Assembly (NCBI GenBank): GCA_041664345.1 | Contig: JBAYKX010000001.1 | Span: 124,001-188,000 of the forward strand | Direction: 5' to 3' | DNA: 64,000 nucleotides | DNA from: GWE2-40-63 sp041664345 | GTDB taxonomy: Bacteria; Bacteroidota; Bacteroidia; Bacteroidales; SZUA-534 | Shown: positions 9,331 through 19,734 of the stretch, one piece after another | How positions within the stretch are numbered: the first letter of the stretch is position 1 | Layout: every line of letters starts with the position of its first letter | The notes under the pieces: model-generated | What the model was told of the DNA's origin: nothing | What the model saw: only the letters and a program-made list of their open reading frames with translations | Databases searched by the model: none | Translations under genes and position numbers: made by a program

Positions 9331-10977
9331 TTATTCACCTATCAATTTCCAGTTTTTCCATGCTCCACCAACAATATCTTTACTTACGTTTACCTGTGGG
9401 CTTTGTTCTTTGTTATTAACTAATAAAGACCGGATACTCACCGTAGAATTCAAATATTCAGCCAATTGTTCATAGTTAATATTTCCTTGAGTTTCCTTCA
9501 TTTTTTGAAGCAAATAATAGGTGAAAATACCGTGCTGTTTGTCCTTATAAGGAAGAGAAGATTGTTCACCGGAACTGGCTGAAAACACGATCAAATTCCC
9601 GGTAGCCTGATTCTCTTTTGGTTTAAATTTTACCCCACGGGCTGCTAATAATCCCATTTCACGACCGCCACCACTGAAACAAGCATCTAAAAATACGGTG
9701 ATCCTTTTCGATGGTGTTTCACATATTTTTTTATAAAAGTCGGATAATTTGATAGCAAATTCCAAATCGGAACCGCTCACATCCACTGGCATCAAGTAAG
9801 GCTCTTTGGTAATCTCATCAGGAAAACCATGTCCTGCATAATAAACAAAAAACTCACCTTGTCCTTTGGTTAATTTTATAATTCCGTAAAATTTAGTGAG
9901 TCCTCTTTTCATATCCAGAACCTTGGCATCTTTAAGAAAGATGATGTTTGCTTCGGGTATTGTCAACACATTTTGGGCATATTCTTTAAAAGTTTCGGCA
10001 TCCCGAATGGCAAATTCCACATTCATTTCCGATTCTAATCCCGATTGATGGGTAGTGTAGTCCTCATTACCAATAATCAACGCATAACGCATTTCATTTT
10101 TGGCAATGTTCATTGGAATACCTGTGTCCACATCGGCATAAAACTTAGTTTTTTCTGCAGCATTCTCTATTATTGCAGCACCTACAGCAGCCATATATTG
10201 AGGACTGTTATAAGCTTTCCGGCACTCAATGGCAAATTCCTTTTGGGTAGTAAATCCTGTATTGTCAGTTACAACAGTTACTACTCTATTCTCATAACCT
10301 ACTTTTAGAGGTACTTCCACTTCGTAAATAGAATCTTCAATTAGATTCGCTAAACTGTTGTTAACTATAACTGATTTAATTCCATAAAAATCGGATGCTT
10401 GAACCTTAACGGTTACAAAGGGTACTTCAACAATAGGTTTCGAACCATCGTTTACCCCTTCCGGCGACAAAAGGGTTAAAGTAGGGGCTGTTTTATCTAT
10501 AATTTCACCCGGTGCTAAAGCCAAAAACGAGGTATAGGTGCGGGGTCTTTTAAAGGAAAATTCTACCTGATCAGCGGCTGAAGAAGCAACAGCTATAGAT
10601 GGGGCATACACAAATGGAAATTTCAATTCAATGGTATCACCCAAGAACTCTTCACTTACGTTGAACGTTATTTTTTTTGTTGAATTGAAAGAAATTACCT
10701 TTTCATCGGAAGCCAACGTAACAAAGTCTTTTTCATTGATCCAGATATTTTTGGCTTCAAAGCATACTACGGAATTTAAGTCTTTAACCGGTTGCATTTC
10801 GTTTGAAACCCAATTCACCTGAAGGTCAACATCAAATTTGTTGTCGTAGATTTTGCCCGGATTTACTCTAATGAAACAGTTTTTACCTAAATCAGTAGAG
10901 TAAATCAGTGATACCTGCTGGCCGTAACTTGTTAAAACCAACAGCACACTAACTAAACTTATAACACACTTTTTCAT
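9331..10977 (-). CDS. Secreted caspase-family (C14) peptidase
   Basis: A 548-residue protein with an N-terminal signal peptide (VISLVSVLLVLTSYGQQ). Residues about 20-290 form a beta-rich region with Ig-like features (TLTLLSPEGVN, then VKVQASDFYGIKSVIVN). The C-terminal part, about 300-530, is a C14 caspase-like domain opening with YALIIGNEDY. The catalytic dyad is visible: His in FVYYAGHG (about residue 382) and Cys in FLDACFSGGG (about residue 433). Substrate preference cannot be read from sequence. The protein should act in the periplasm or at the surface. It follows an outer-membrane barrel gene by 62 bp and a giant T9SS surface protein before that, suggesting a shared envelope role. A promoter of its own is plausible at 11003-11034. 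Confidence 0.88.
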   Translation of the reverse strand: MKKCVISLVSVLLVLTSYGQQVSLIYSTDLGKNCFIRVNPGKIYDNKFDVDLQVNWVSNEMQPVKDLNSVVCFEAKNIWINEKDFVTLASDEKVISFNSTKKITFNVSEEFLGDTIELKFPFVYAPSIAVASSAADQVEFSFKRPRTYTSFLALAPGEIIDKTAPTLTLLSPEGVNDGSKPIVEVPFVTVKVQASDFYGIKSVIVNNSLANLIEDSIYEVEVPLKVGYENRVVTVVTDNTGFTTQKEFAIECRKAYNSPQYMAAVGAAIIENAAEKTKFYADVDTGIPMNIAKNEMRYALIIGNEDYTTHQSGLESEMNVEFAIRDAETFKEYAQNVLTIPEANIIFLKDAKVLDMKRGLTKFYGIIKLTKGQGEFFVYYAGHGFPDEITKEPYLMPVDVSGSDLEFAIKLSDFYKKICETPSKRITVFLDACFSGGGREMGLLAARGVKFKPKENQATGNLIVFSASSGEQSSLPYKDKQHGIFTYYLLQKMKETQGNINYEQLAEYLNSTVSIRSLLVNNKEQSPQVNVSKDIVGGAWKNWKLIGE

Positions 10978-11002
10978 CGGTATAATTTATTATTTGAACC
11001 TG

Positions 11003-11034
11003 TAAATATACTAATTTTCAAGCATATATGCAAC
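11003..11034 (-). promoter_or_regulatory. Candidate promoter for caspase-like gene
   Basis: The minus strand reads TTG, 20 bases, then TATATTTA: seven of eight matches to the -7 consensus with acceptable spacing to a -33 TTG. It ends about 25 bases before the start codon. Confidence 0.35.
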
Positions 11035-11039
11035 ACTAT

Positions 11040-12371
11040 TTACTTGATTTTCAAAACGGATGACAAATTATAGGATATCCCTAATTCAACTCCACCGCAA
11101 TGCAAAAAGGTTTCTCCCGGATTTTCAACAAAATCGGCTATGCCATTCGCATGTGAATTGGTTCCTAGTTCCATATCGGTAATTCCATAGCGTACATTGG
11201 CTCCCAATTTCATATAAAAATTGCGCGAAAGGGGAATTGATACACCCATGGCGGCATACGCTGAAAGTCCGCTGGAAGGAACAACTAAATCAGTTTGAGT
11301 TGCACTAAGTGATTTATCGGTATAAAAATCATATTCCGGAATGTCCTCCAGCGTAAGTTCCCATTCGGGATAATAGCCGCTCCGTGTGGAGTTACCTTCC
11401 TGAGTATAATAACCCGATATGAGTGAATATACAATCCCCAGATCCATATAAAACGCAGTTTTTCCTTTGCCCGTTCTGAGTTTTAATAACAAGGGAATTT
11501 CAATACTTTCATAAACATCCGTCTCAACCAGGTTACTCACATGAACACTAGGAAGGTATTGATCACCATCCATATCTTTCAACAAGGAAGGGGATTGTTC
11601 ATTGAAGTAATCAATGGAGTAATTAGTGGAATACGTATTCATTCCAACACCGGTTCCCAGTCCAAATCCACGGGTAAACATATAACTTACTTCAAAACCA
11701 AAGTTCATGTTTTGCTGGGTTTCAATTAGGTATAAGTCGGAATTCATAAATGCTTCCTGATTATAAACCATGGTGGCACCGTAACCACCACTCAAACCAA
11801 CATAAAGGCCTGTTATGGTATTGTCTCCCTGATATTTTTGATAGCTATCCGGATCTAATACCCCTGAAATTTTAAAATCGCTTTGTTTTTCACCGGCCAC
11901 TTCCGTAATGAATAAATAGATTGGCTTATTTGAGCGGAAAAAAGTTTTGCTCCGATACAAACCGGCCGTCTTTTTTGGAACCATTACAATGTAACCTGCT
12001 TTTGTTTTTGTATGAAAAACATCAACCACTTTCATTTGGGTCATATCCAAGGTTACATCAACTCCATAAGGATAGTTTTTGGTAACTACTTGCATGTATT
12101 CCTGCGCTGAACCAAAACTAAACGATTCTTCTTTGGTGGCTGCAAAATCGTTATAAAGTTCCTTATACAGGATGGCATCAAATAAGTTAACAAAATTTTG
12201 GGTATAGGTGGCATCAATGTTATTGCCATCGGTAGTAAACTGATTGTATAGTTCGTACTTTTTTAGCAGGCTTGTAATGTCTTTTAATTTAGCCTCATCA
12301 ATCAATTGTGCAAAGGAGGTAACGCTACCTAGTAGCATCAAAAAAGCTGAAATTGCGATTATTTTTTTCAT
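11040..12371 (-). CDS. Outer-membrane beta-barrel protein
   Basis: A 443-residue protein with a clear signal peptide (IIAISAFLMLLGSVTSFAQ). The first 180 residues are a mixed domain of unknown type. The second half is a beta-barrel with alternating strands and aromatic girdles: GLYVGLSGGYGATMVYN, FGFEVSYMFTRGFGLGTG, TAFYMDLGIVYSLISG, AYAAMGVSIPLSRNFYMKLG, and the terminal strand VELGISYNLSSVLKI. It is preceded by a good Shine-Dalgarno (AAAGGAG) in the 15-bp gap after the T9SS surface protein, so the two are almost certainly one transcript. Function is unknown; it may be an anchor or accessory for the neighbouring exported proteins, which is inference from position only. Confidence 0.8.
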   Translation of the reverse strand: MKKIIAISAFLMLLGSVTSFAQLIDEAKLKDITSLLKKYELYNQFTTDGNNIDATYTQNFVNLFDAILYKELYNDFAATKEESFSFGSAQEYMQVVTKNYPYGVDVTLDMTQMKVVDVFHTKTKAGYIVMVPKKTAGLYRSKTFFRSNKPIYLFITEVAGEKQSDFKISGVLDPDSYQKYQGDNTITGLYVGLSGGYGATMVYNQEAFMNSDLYLIETQQNMNFGFEVSYMFTRGFGLGTGVGMNTYSTNYSIDYFNEQSPSLLKDMDGDQYLPSVHVSNLVETDVYESIEIPLLLKLRTGKGKTAFYMDLGIVYSLISGYYTQEGNSTRSGYYPEWELTLEDIPEYDFYTDKSLSATQTDLVVPSSGLSAYAAMGVSIPLSRNFYMKLGANVRYGITDMELGTNSHANGIADFVENPGETFLHCGGVELGISYNLSSVLKIK

Positions 12372-12386
12372 GTTTACGCTCCTTTC

Positions 12387-13130
12387 TTAATTAATGATTA
12401 ATCGTTCGTTTACCTTATTGATTCCATCCACCGAAATCTCAATCATATATACCCCTTTTTTAAGGCCATCTAATGGAATATCTTCCTGCAGTTGGTAATT
12501 GGGTTTATCCCATTCCCATTGTTTCAGTGTTTTGCCAAATACATCTACAATTTTCAGGGTTGCATTACCGGTTACTTCCGCTTCATAACTCAGTGTGGTG
12601 CTTTGTGTTGCCGGATTTGGGTATAGATTAACACTTTTTTTGTTGGTAATAGTTTCGGTTTCGGAGTAAGCAAAACAACCGGAATTATCGCTAATAGCCA
12701 CAAAATATTGACCCGCATTTGTTTTTGCAACATAGTACTGTTTTATTTCGCCACTCATGAGTTGATCGTTTTTGTACCATTGATAGTTAACATTTGGAGT
12801 TTCACATATCAAGATATTAGCCTTTCCGGGCCCTTTAACATGAATAGAAGGGTTTCCCAATGAAGTGCTTCCCGTGAAATAAACATCTAAACTACCACTA
12901 ACTGTAACAGAGCTACTGTTAATTGCTTGCACGGCTACTATACCTGGACTATTGGCATTATTCCAGTTTACTGTTATTTTGTTGGTTCCTGCTCCTGAAC
13001 CAATATCCCCGTTAGTAACATTCCAGTTAATGTTGGTATAGCTATCGGTACCAATGTCGTAAGTTACCCCTTTTTCACCTAAACAAAGTGCGGTTTTACC
13101 GTTTATAGTTATCGAGCCACTTCCACTCAA
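12387..13130 (-). CDS. C-terminal fragment of giant surface protein: Ig/PKD-like module and T9SS sorting domain
   Basis: This 247-residue piece is in the same frame as the large gene upstream (13215-19499) and is separated from it only by one in-frame TAA at 13215-13217. Sequence between the TAA and the nominal TTG start continues the domain (TPEKKYYVKAYATN, then VNFTT), so this is not an independent gene. It holds a PKD/Ig-like module (ALCLGEKGVTYDIG, then WYKNDQLMSGEIKQYYV) and a type A T9SS C-terminal sorting domain beginning NLYPNPATQSTTLSYEAEV and ending with KGVYMIEISVDG. Without readthrough or correction of the stop, it would lack a signal peptide and the body of the protein would lack its sorting signal. 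Confidence 0.85.
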   Translation of the reverse strand: MSGSGSITINGKTALCLGEKGVTYDIGTDSYTNINWNVTNGDIGSGAGTNKITVNWNNANSPGIVAVQAINSSSVTVSGSLDVYFTGSTSLGNPSIHVKGPGKANILICETPNVNYQWYKNDQLMSGEIKQYYVAKTNAGQYFVAISDNSGCFAYSETETITNKKSVNLYPNPATQSTTLSYEAEVTGNATLKIVDVFGKTLKQWEWDKPNYQLQEDIPLDGLKKGVYMIEISVDGINKVNERLIIN

Positions 13131-13214
13131 GGTAGTAAAGTTAACTTCATTCCCATATCCAGTGCCACTGCTGTTGGTGGCATAAGCCTTAACATAGTAT
13201 TTTTTTTCTGGGGT

Positions 13215-16200
13215 TTAGTTGCTTAGGTTACTAACAAATGCTCCTATTCCTTGACCATCCAACGATTTTCCTGAATTGTCTTCAATGGATGGGTTAGGAT
13301 TAATGCTCCATACCACACCACGGGCGGTAACAGCAGATCCTCCGTCTGCAGTTACATTACCTCCAGACTTTGCTGTGTTTGTTGTAATTGATGTAATAGC
13401 ATTGGTACTAACAGTTGGTAAGCTGCCCCCATCCAACGTAGTAAAATTAACTTCAGTTCCATAACTGGTACCTAGTCCGTTTGTGGCATAAGCCTTAACA
13501 TAATATATTTTGCTTGGGGTTAAGTTGTTTAATGTGCTGATAAATTCACCCACTCCTTGACCATCATTAGTAATTCCTTCATTGCTTTCAATGGATGGGT
13601 TTGGTGTGGTGCTATAAACCATACCACGGGCAGTAACCGGTAATCCTCCATCGGTGGTAACATTACCCCTAACTATTGCCGAATTCAATGTAATGGATTC
13701 CGCAGCACTGGTAGTAACGGTTGGTAAAGTAACATCTAACATTCTTAAATAAGGATACCCATTGTTAATGGTATAATCGGCATCGTTAGCCCAGATATAA
13801 TTGAAATCCCAACCCAAATAAGTGTTTGAGTATGGATAAATCATTTCGCTACTGGTTCTTCCCTCGCCACCGGCGGAGCTACCTTGCCCACTGGTTTCGG
13901 TATTCCAATAACTGCTGGTAACTGTTCCATTTCTTATTGATTCGCCAACCAAACCACCGGTATAGCTACTACCTGCTATGTATCCCATGGAATAAGAGGT
14001 TTTTACAGTACTGGAATCATTTATTCCCACAATTCCGCCCACATACTCATTTCCCGAAATATTTCCTATAAAATAAGAGTTGCTGATTGAACTTAGTATT
14101 TCATTACTTCCTGAAATACCTCCAACAAAATTCCGTGCAGAGGTAATACTCATGCTGGAGTAACAGGTGTTTATATTGGAATTATCATAATTTAAACCAG
14201 AAATCCCTCCAATCAAATCAGTAATTGCCGAAATGCTTCCTGTTGAATGGCTCTTAGTAATGGTAACATTGTAGAAATTACCACCGGTGATACCTCCAAC
14301 ATGACTATTTCCTGATATAGAGCTATTATTGCTAACAACATTCCGTATTGTACTGGAATTATTCACATCGCCTGCAATAGTTCCTACGTAAAACTCACCT
14401 GCAATGGTTGAACTTTCCAAAATAACATTTTCAAGTACAGCTCCGTTATTTATTGAACCGAATAGTCCAACCGCTTGTTCATAAGGACGATTGATAGTTA
14501 GGTAATAAATAGTATTTCCATCTCCATTATAGGCTCCTGTAAAAGGAAGACCTATTTTACCGATAGGCTGCCAACCTTCATTGTAATTCCATGGATAGAC
14601 ACCTAAGTCGATATTGGCAATTTGCTTAAAGTTAGCATCCAGATATAGCCTAACCGTGAAAAGCTCTCCGGCATTGGATATTAGGTAAGGATTCCCTTCG
14701 GATCCATCGCCGCCGCTAAACCCGGAATGTGCAAAGGTTGATGCATTGTTCGATGGGCTTGATTCGGAACCGCTGTAAATTGCGGTTATCTGGTAATTGT
14801 AAGTAATGTAATTTGTTAAACCACCGTCATCATAGCTTAGAGTTGATGTTTGATTCAAATAGGAGCCATCGCGATAAATATAATACCCCGTAACACCTTC
14901 AAACGATGGCGCTTGCCATGTCAAGGAAATATAACCATTGTGCGGGGTAGCTGTAAGCTTTGAAGGAGGAATGTACGTTGGAGGATAATTAAACGAACCC
15001 GGTGAACCTTGCCATTGCAAGAAAGGATAGGTTGAACCTTCATATATAGTCCAAATTGAGCTAAATGGCCACTCAATAAATGTAGTGGATGTAATCATTT
15101 GCAATGTATTTTTAGGTTCACCAAGTGCTGAAGTTATCTGTGCACTGGTCTCAATGTTCCAGTAACAATTGGTTGCCGTTGATTCATATTGTAAACCAAC
15201 TAAACCTCCGGCACCATCACCGGTAACCCTACCAACAGAATAGCAATTGGCTAAGCTACTATTATCGAATTCGCCAATTAGTCCTCCAATATTGGAATTG
15301 CCTATAACATCACCAGTAGCATAGCTATTTGAAATTGTACTCGATTCAGTTACAAGGCCAACTAAACCACCAAACCATGAACCAACACCTTCCACTTTTC
15401 CTGTAGAAAAACATCTATCTACTGAACTATTAATAAGCCGGGAGATTAGTCCTCCTGCTTGCTGGTGTGAACTTGCTCCACCTATCATTTGAACGTTAAC
15501 TGAAGAGGAACTATTATCAATGGTACTACCAAAATAAAGGTTTGCCACCAAACCAGCGGAAAACATTTGGCCTTGAGAATTTCCGGAAGCATAACAATTT
15601 GAAATGTGTCCATTATCTTGCAGTCGGGCAACTAAAGGAGCTACCCTTTGATTTCCGGCAATGTTAGCATTTTCCAATCGGATGTTAGTAAGGGTTGCAC
15701 CAATTGCCCAACCAAAGAGTGCTACATAATTTGAGTCAGGACGGTTAATGGTTAGGCCGTTAATGAAATTATTATTACCGTTATAATTACCATAAAACTT
15801 TGATAATTTATTCCCAATAGGTTCCCAACCTTCCCCATTATTCCAAGGGTAAACCCCAAGGTCAATATTTGCTATCTGGCTGAAGTATGTACCCGCATTT
15901 TCAATTCCTAATAAAAAGCGGACGTTGTTTAAGTGTTCCGGTGTTGATATTAGGTATGGATCGGCTTGTGAGCCACTACCTCCGGCAAATAGGTTTGCAA
16001 TATTTACCAAATTCATATCTCCCAAGCTTACTAAGGAAATGTCATCAATATAAACAATTTCAGAGGTAGCCGATGGCATGATATTAAACTTTGTGGAAGT
16101 GTTAGATTCCAATTGGTCGAATGTTACATATCGCTTATAAACGGTAGGAGTAGTAGTTAAAGCTATAATCCATTCCGACCGGCCTCCAATAGCATCGGCA

Positions 16201-19200
16201 TCGGTTGAAGCCCCAAAACGATTGTAAGTAACCTCATCTTCAAAGTCAATATTTATTTCTCTATACGCATCGGACCAAGCCGTAAAAGTTAACATATACG
16301 ATGTATCTTTATAAACTACCCAATTCGATTGATTTACATGCAGTTGCCAAACCTCTGCTGCTGCAACGGGAACCATGGTGCAAACACCATTCACAACACT
16401 TGCTGTGCCCCCATTACCCGACCAGGTAGCCCAAGGGTATTCAATGGGGCCATCAGTGGCAAAGCGACCGTTTTTTATGATATTCACATCGCTGAGCGTA
16501 ACCACCTGATTGCTGAGGGTAATTTGCATAGAACCTGTTATACCGGTGCCATCTTTTGCAGTAGCAACCACTGTAACAGTACCATCAACTTTGGCGGTAA
16601 GCAAGCCATTGGCATCAATTGAGGCTTTACCTGTTTCGTTTATTACGCTCCACGAAGGGATGGGGTAGGTTGTATTTTCAGGCAACACCAATGCACTCAT
16701 TTGTAACGTTCCACCATCGGCAGAAATGGTTGTTGCATTTCCTACGGAAGAAACTGTAATACTGGTAACCAATACCACCGCATCGGAAGTATCGAAAGTT
16801 GCTGTACCGCAACCGTCCATATTAAAATACGATTCGTCTATTGCACCCACATTTGCCCAAACGGCCCGTTGACGTGGAATTTCTTCATTATCCCTGTCAA
16901 TTATGGTAACATCGAACCCAATGGTATCCGTTGTTTGCAATTGAAAACCTGTGTTGTCGAATAGTTTTGAAAAAGGGACAAAGTATTCAGCCACATAATT
17001 TGGGGCTGAAACCAAGAAAGCATTTATAACTCCATCTGCAGCCGTTACAGGGGTACCATCAATCTCGGTTTCAACAAAAGGTGGAGAAACCTGATAATGA
17101 CCTTGACCATCGATAGCACCAATACCATCGGCCAAAATTGGATTTACATCAAAATAGATTTCAGGTTTGTCGTATTCCCAATTATTTAAAGGAGTTGCTC
17201 CCATATAAGCTGGGAAAAAAACATCATCGGTTACCGTGAGTAAAATATAAATGCCATCATTAGTCCATAAGGCTTTCCAAGTTGTAGAGCCTGATACACC
17301 CAGAGTTGGGGTATTTGTTTGAAACGGTTTATCAATAGTATAAGTTAATGCTTCTGCCCATACTGCATCCATACTACCATCAACGATAGGAGCCGTTGAA
17401 GCCTTTTTAAATAAAGCAGTGGGTTTTACTGCTGGATATATCCATACATCATTGGTTGTAAAATCAGCGGCATCAATAGTAATTATTCGGTCGCCGGTAA
17501 CATTATCTCCAAAATTCCAAGTGGCGTTTTTAAAATATTTATATTTTAATTCGCCATAGTTGGTGTCAATAGCCACTGTTCCGGTGAATATCTTATCGTT
17601 GTTGTCATCCGTCAATACAAATGATTCACCAGTTCCAGGCATATCCCAGCCTATAACTGGGTCTATTGCATTGGCAAAGGTTCCGGTAACATAAAGGGTA
17701 TCGGTTCCAACTATAAAATCGCCCACATTTATGGGTTGGGTCATATCAACGTTGAAGGTAAGGTTAATGGTGGAAGGGGCAGCTGCTGGAAGTACCGTAA
17801 AACCATAATCTTCAGATTCGCCGTACCATAACTGAGCGCAAGGGTCAGTTGGTGCACCATAATAATTATAATCTGCTCTTACCCGCATTCTGTAGGTGCC
17901 AGGATTGGCAGAAACAGGTACCACAAAACTGCTGGTTAAGGTGTATAAATTGCTTGAATTGGCATCTGCAATTACCTGTTCTGTTACATCAAAATAAAGG
18001 TCATCGTTAAAGTCGATCCAAACGGAATATGCTAAATAATAAGGATATGTTGAAGGGGATGTAAATGAAAGGGTTGTTGTAGCACCTTGATAATTGGATG
18101 CAATTTTTGAACTGCTATAATCTGAATACGAAGATACAGAACAGTCGGTAGGGTTACTAAAATCGGAAACCCCGCCACTGGTTGTTACATCGGTAATCCA
18201 AAAATTATTACTGCACGCACCATAATAAGAATCCACGAGAGTACAATAGGATACCATCATTTGCTCCATAGAAAGGGTTGCTGCCGGTTCATGGCTGGTA
18301 TATTTGCGCACCCTGATGTTGTCTTCGTATCGCAATTGAAGATTAGCAGATGCATACCAAACATGATCCCGGGTAAAAACGTTCAACGGGGTAGTAAGGG
18401 GCATGGTTGCCACAATATCGTTTTCCCATAATAATGGTCCACCGGGTTGTGTTGCAGGAACATTCACCGAATAGTGAAACATACCATCAGGTTTCCTGGT
18501 AATACTAAGATAGTATTCCGGGTCGTAGGTGGTGCTCCAATACTGGTCGCTGTATGAGTTTCCGGTTGTAACACTATCAACATTTGTATTTACTGAAATC
18601 AAACCATAGTCCTGAAAATCAATTACCGATGAGTTTGTCCACGAAGATGATTCCATGCTTAAACCTACCGTACGGTAAACATATCCACCTTTCATAAAAT
18701 TCATCTCGAGTACAACGGGTTCAGTAAAACTTTGGATAGATTGCACGTAAGCCTCAGATTCTGGGTTGGTAGCGGGCGAATGGTGTTCTAACCTTTGGTT
18801 TTGTTCGATAACTTGCCCCGAATTGGAGTAAATAACATTCCATTTTGCTGCATCTAAGGAATTATCATCAAAATCATCGCCCATTAAAAAGGTGGTGGCA
18901 ATGTTGCTTTCGGAACCGGCAGATTGGTTTCCATATACTAAATGGACAGTGGTGCTGGATGATGCATTAATAACTGGAATCTTTACCCAAACGTGTGTAG
19001 TAGCTGTATTTGCGGCAAATTCGTTTTGGATTCCCGGATCGACCCAATAGGAAAGGTTATCGGAAAAATCAGTGGTGAACCGGATATCCGAACCATCAAT
19101 ATTCATTTTTCCTGCTGCAATAAGGTCATAAGTATTCACAATTACCAATACTGAATAATCGGTAAGGGTATTTGGATTACCGGTATTATCAATGTTTATG

Positions 19201-19481
19201 GCGTTGTAGTATTGCCATGAACTAAAAGCACCTTTTGAGTGGTCTACAGCTTTGATTCCATTAACCGGCAGCTTTTCGTGAAAATTATCCCCTTTTGTAT
19301 TAATTTGATTTGGAATGGGGATAATTTTTTTATCATTTGCTGCCATCGAACTTTTTGTTGTTGATGAAACAACCGCATTATTCGAAATATTTTGCCTGAC
19401 TTGCGCGGATAAATTCTGTGAAAAAATAATTGCTGTGATTAGGAGCCACAAACTCGTAAAGCCGAAGTATATTGTTTTCAT
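13215..19481 (-). CDS. Giant multidomain T9SS-exported surface protein (DUF2341, GEVED, CBM9-like, GLUG repeats, FN3)
   Basis: About 2,088 residues from the chosen ATG, which gives a signal peptide (FGFTSLWLLITAIIFSQNLSAQ); an ATG at 19499 would add six residues. Domains in order: DUF2341 (WQYYNAINIDNTGNPNTLTD, about 90-230), a concanavalin-like segment, a GEVED domain (WIDFNDDLYFDVTEQVI, then YGESEDYGF), a CBM9-like module (APIVDGSMDAVWAEA), a BIG2-like Ig domain (ASIDANGLLTAKVDGTV), a CBM-like jelly roll, two blocks of GLUG motifs (for example GGLIGEFDNSSLANCYSVG), an FN3 domain between them, and two near-identical short modules (KIYYVKAYATNGLGTSYG). It ends at an in-frame TAA where the preceding copy has Leu, cutting it off from its T9SS sorting domain. 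It is probably a carbohydrate-binding or adhesive surface protein. Confidence 0.85.
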   Translation of the reverse strand: MKTIYFGFTSLWLLITAIIFSQNLSAQVRQNISNNAVVSSTTKSSMAANDKKIIPIPNQINTKGDNFHEKLPVNGIKAVDHSKGAFSSWQYYNAINIDNTGNPNTLTDYSVLVIVNTYDLIAAGKMNIDGSDIRFTTDFSDNLSYWVDPGIQNEFAANTATTHVWVKIPVINASSSTTVHLVYGNQSAGSESNIATTFLMGDDFDDNSLDAAKWNVIYSNSGQVIEQNQRLEHHSPATNPESEAYVQSIQSFTEPVVLEMNFMKGGYVYRTVGLSMESSSWTNSSVIDFQDYGLISVNTNVDSVTTGNSYSDQYWSTTYDPEYYLSITRKPDGMFHYSVNVPATQPGGPLLWENDIVATMPLTTPLNVFTRDHVWYASANLQLRYEDNIRVRKYTSHEPAATLSMEQMMVSYCTLVDSYYGACSNNFWITDVTTSGGVSDFSNPTDCSVSSYSDYSSSKIASNYQGATTTLSFTSPSTYPYYLAYSVWIDFNDDLYFDVTEQVIADANSSNLYTLTSSFVVPVSANPGTYRMRVRADYNYYGAPTDPCAQLWYGESEDYGFTVLPAAAPSTINLTFNVDMTQPINVGDFIVGTDTLYVTGTFANAIDPVIGWDMPGTGESFVLTDDNNDKIFTGTVAIDTNYGELKYKYFKNATWNFGDNVTGDRIITIDAADFTTNDVWIYPAVKPTALFKKASTAPIVDGSMDAVWAEALTYTIDKPFQTNTPTLGVSGSTTWKALWTNDGIYILLTVTDDVFFPAYMGATPLNNWEYDKPEIYFDVNPILADGIGAIDGQGHYQVSPPFVETEIDGTPVTAADGVINAFLVSAPNYVAEYFVPFSKLFDNTGFQLQTTDTIGFDVTIIDRDNEEIPRQRAVWANVGAIDESYFNMDGCGTATFDTSDAVVLVTSITVSSVGNATTISADGGTLQMSALVLPENTTYPIPSWSVINETGKASIDANGLLTAKVDGTVTVVATAKDGTGITGSMQITLSNQVVTLSDVNIIKNGRFATDGPIEYPWATWSGNGGTASVVNGVCTMVPVAAAEVWQLHVNQSNWVVYKDTSYMLTFTAWSDAYREINIDFEDEVTYNRFGASTDADAIGGRSEWIIALTTTPTVYKRYVTFDQLESNTSTKFNIMPSATSEIVYIDDISLVSLGDMNLVNIANLFAGGSGSQADPYLISTPEHLNNVRFLLGIENAGTYFSQIANIDLGVYPWNNGEGWEPIGNKLSKFYGNYNGNNNFINGLTINRPDSNYVALFGWAIGATLTNIRLENANIAGNQRVAPLVARLQDNGHISNCYASGNSQGQMFSAGLVANLYFGSTIDNSSSSVNVQMIGGASSHQQAGGLISRLINSSVDRCFSTGKVEGVGSWFGGLVGLVTESSTISNSYATGDVIGNSNIGGLIGEFDNSSLANCYSVGRVTGDGAGGLVGLQYESTATNCYWNIETSAQITSALGEPKNTLQMITSTTFIEWPFSSIWTIYEGSTYPFLQWQGSPGSFNYPPTYIPPSKLTATPHNGYISLTWQAPSFEGVTGYYIYRDGSYLNQTSTLSYDDGGLTNYITYNYQITAIYSGSESSPSNNASTFAHSGFSGGDGSEGNPYLISNAGELFTVRLYLDANFKQIANIDLGVYPWNYNEGWQPIGKIGLPFTGAYNGDGNTIYYLTINRPYEQAVGLFGSINNGAVLENVILESSTIAGEFYVGTIAGDVNNSSTIRNVVSNNSSISGNSHVGGITGGNFYNVTITKSHSTGSISAITDLIGGISGLNYDNSNINTCYSSMSITSARNFVGGISGSNEILSSISNSYFIGNISGNEYVGGIVGINDSSTVKTSYSMGYIAGSSYTGGLVGESIRNGTVTSSYWNTETSGQGSSAGGEGRTSSEMIYPYSNTYLGWDFNYIWANDADYTINNGYPYLRMLDVTLPTVTTSAAESITLNSAIVRGNVTTDGGLPVTARGMVYSTTPNPSIESNEGITNDGQGVGEFISTLNNLTPSKIYYVKAYATNGLGTSYGTEVNFTTLDGGSLPTVSTNAITSITTNTAKSGGNVTADGGSAVTARGVVWSINPNPSIEDNSGKSLDGQGIGAFVSNLSN

Positions 19482-19499
19482 AATGAAACGATTAAACAT

Positions 19500-19734
19500 G
19501 TATGTTAATCAAAGGATTTTATTTATCAAAAATAAGAAATTATTGAATAGAAAAGTAGGAAGATTTTAAAAAAGGCAGTTCTTTTTTTTCGTGTTATCAT
19601 CCTTGATGTTAGTTGCTACCATAATTGGCTATTGAAACGAAAACAAACCACTTCACAAAAGGCTATTCAAAGTATAAAAGATGCTGTTTTTGATTGTAAC
19701 AAACTCTCAATATACCGTCTGCAATTTTCAATTC
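19500..19734. other. Gene-free stretch upstream of the surface-protein gene
   Basis: No credible ORF or RNA was seen. The segment holds the leader and promoter of the minus-strand surface-protein gene. It runs into a 186-bp inverted-repeat element. Confidence 0.5.
19527..19534 (-). promoter_or_regulatory. Candidate -7 box for surface protein/barrel cluster
   Basis: The minus strand reads TATTTTTG, a full TAnnTTTG match, about 45 bases before the ATG at 19481. No clear -33 element. Confidence 0.4.
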
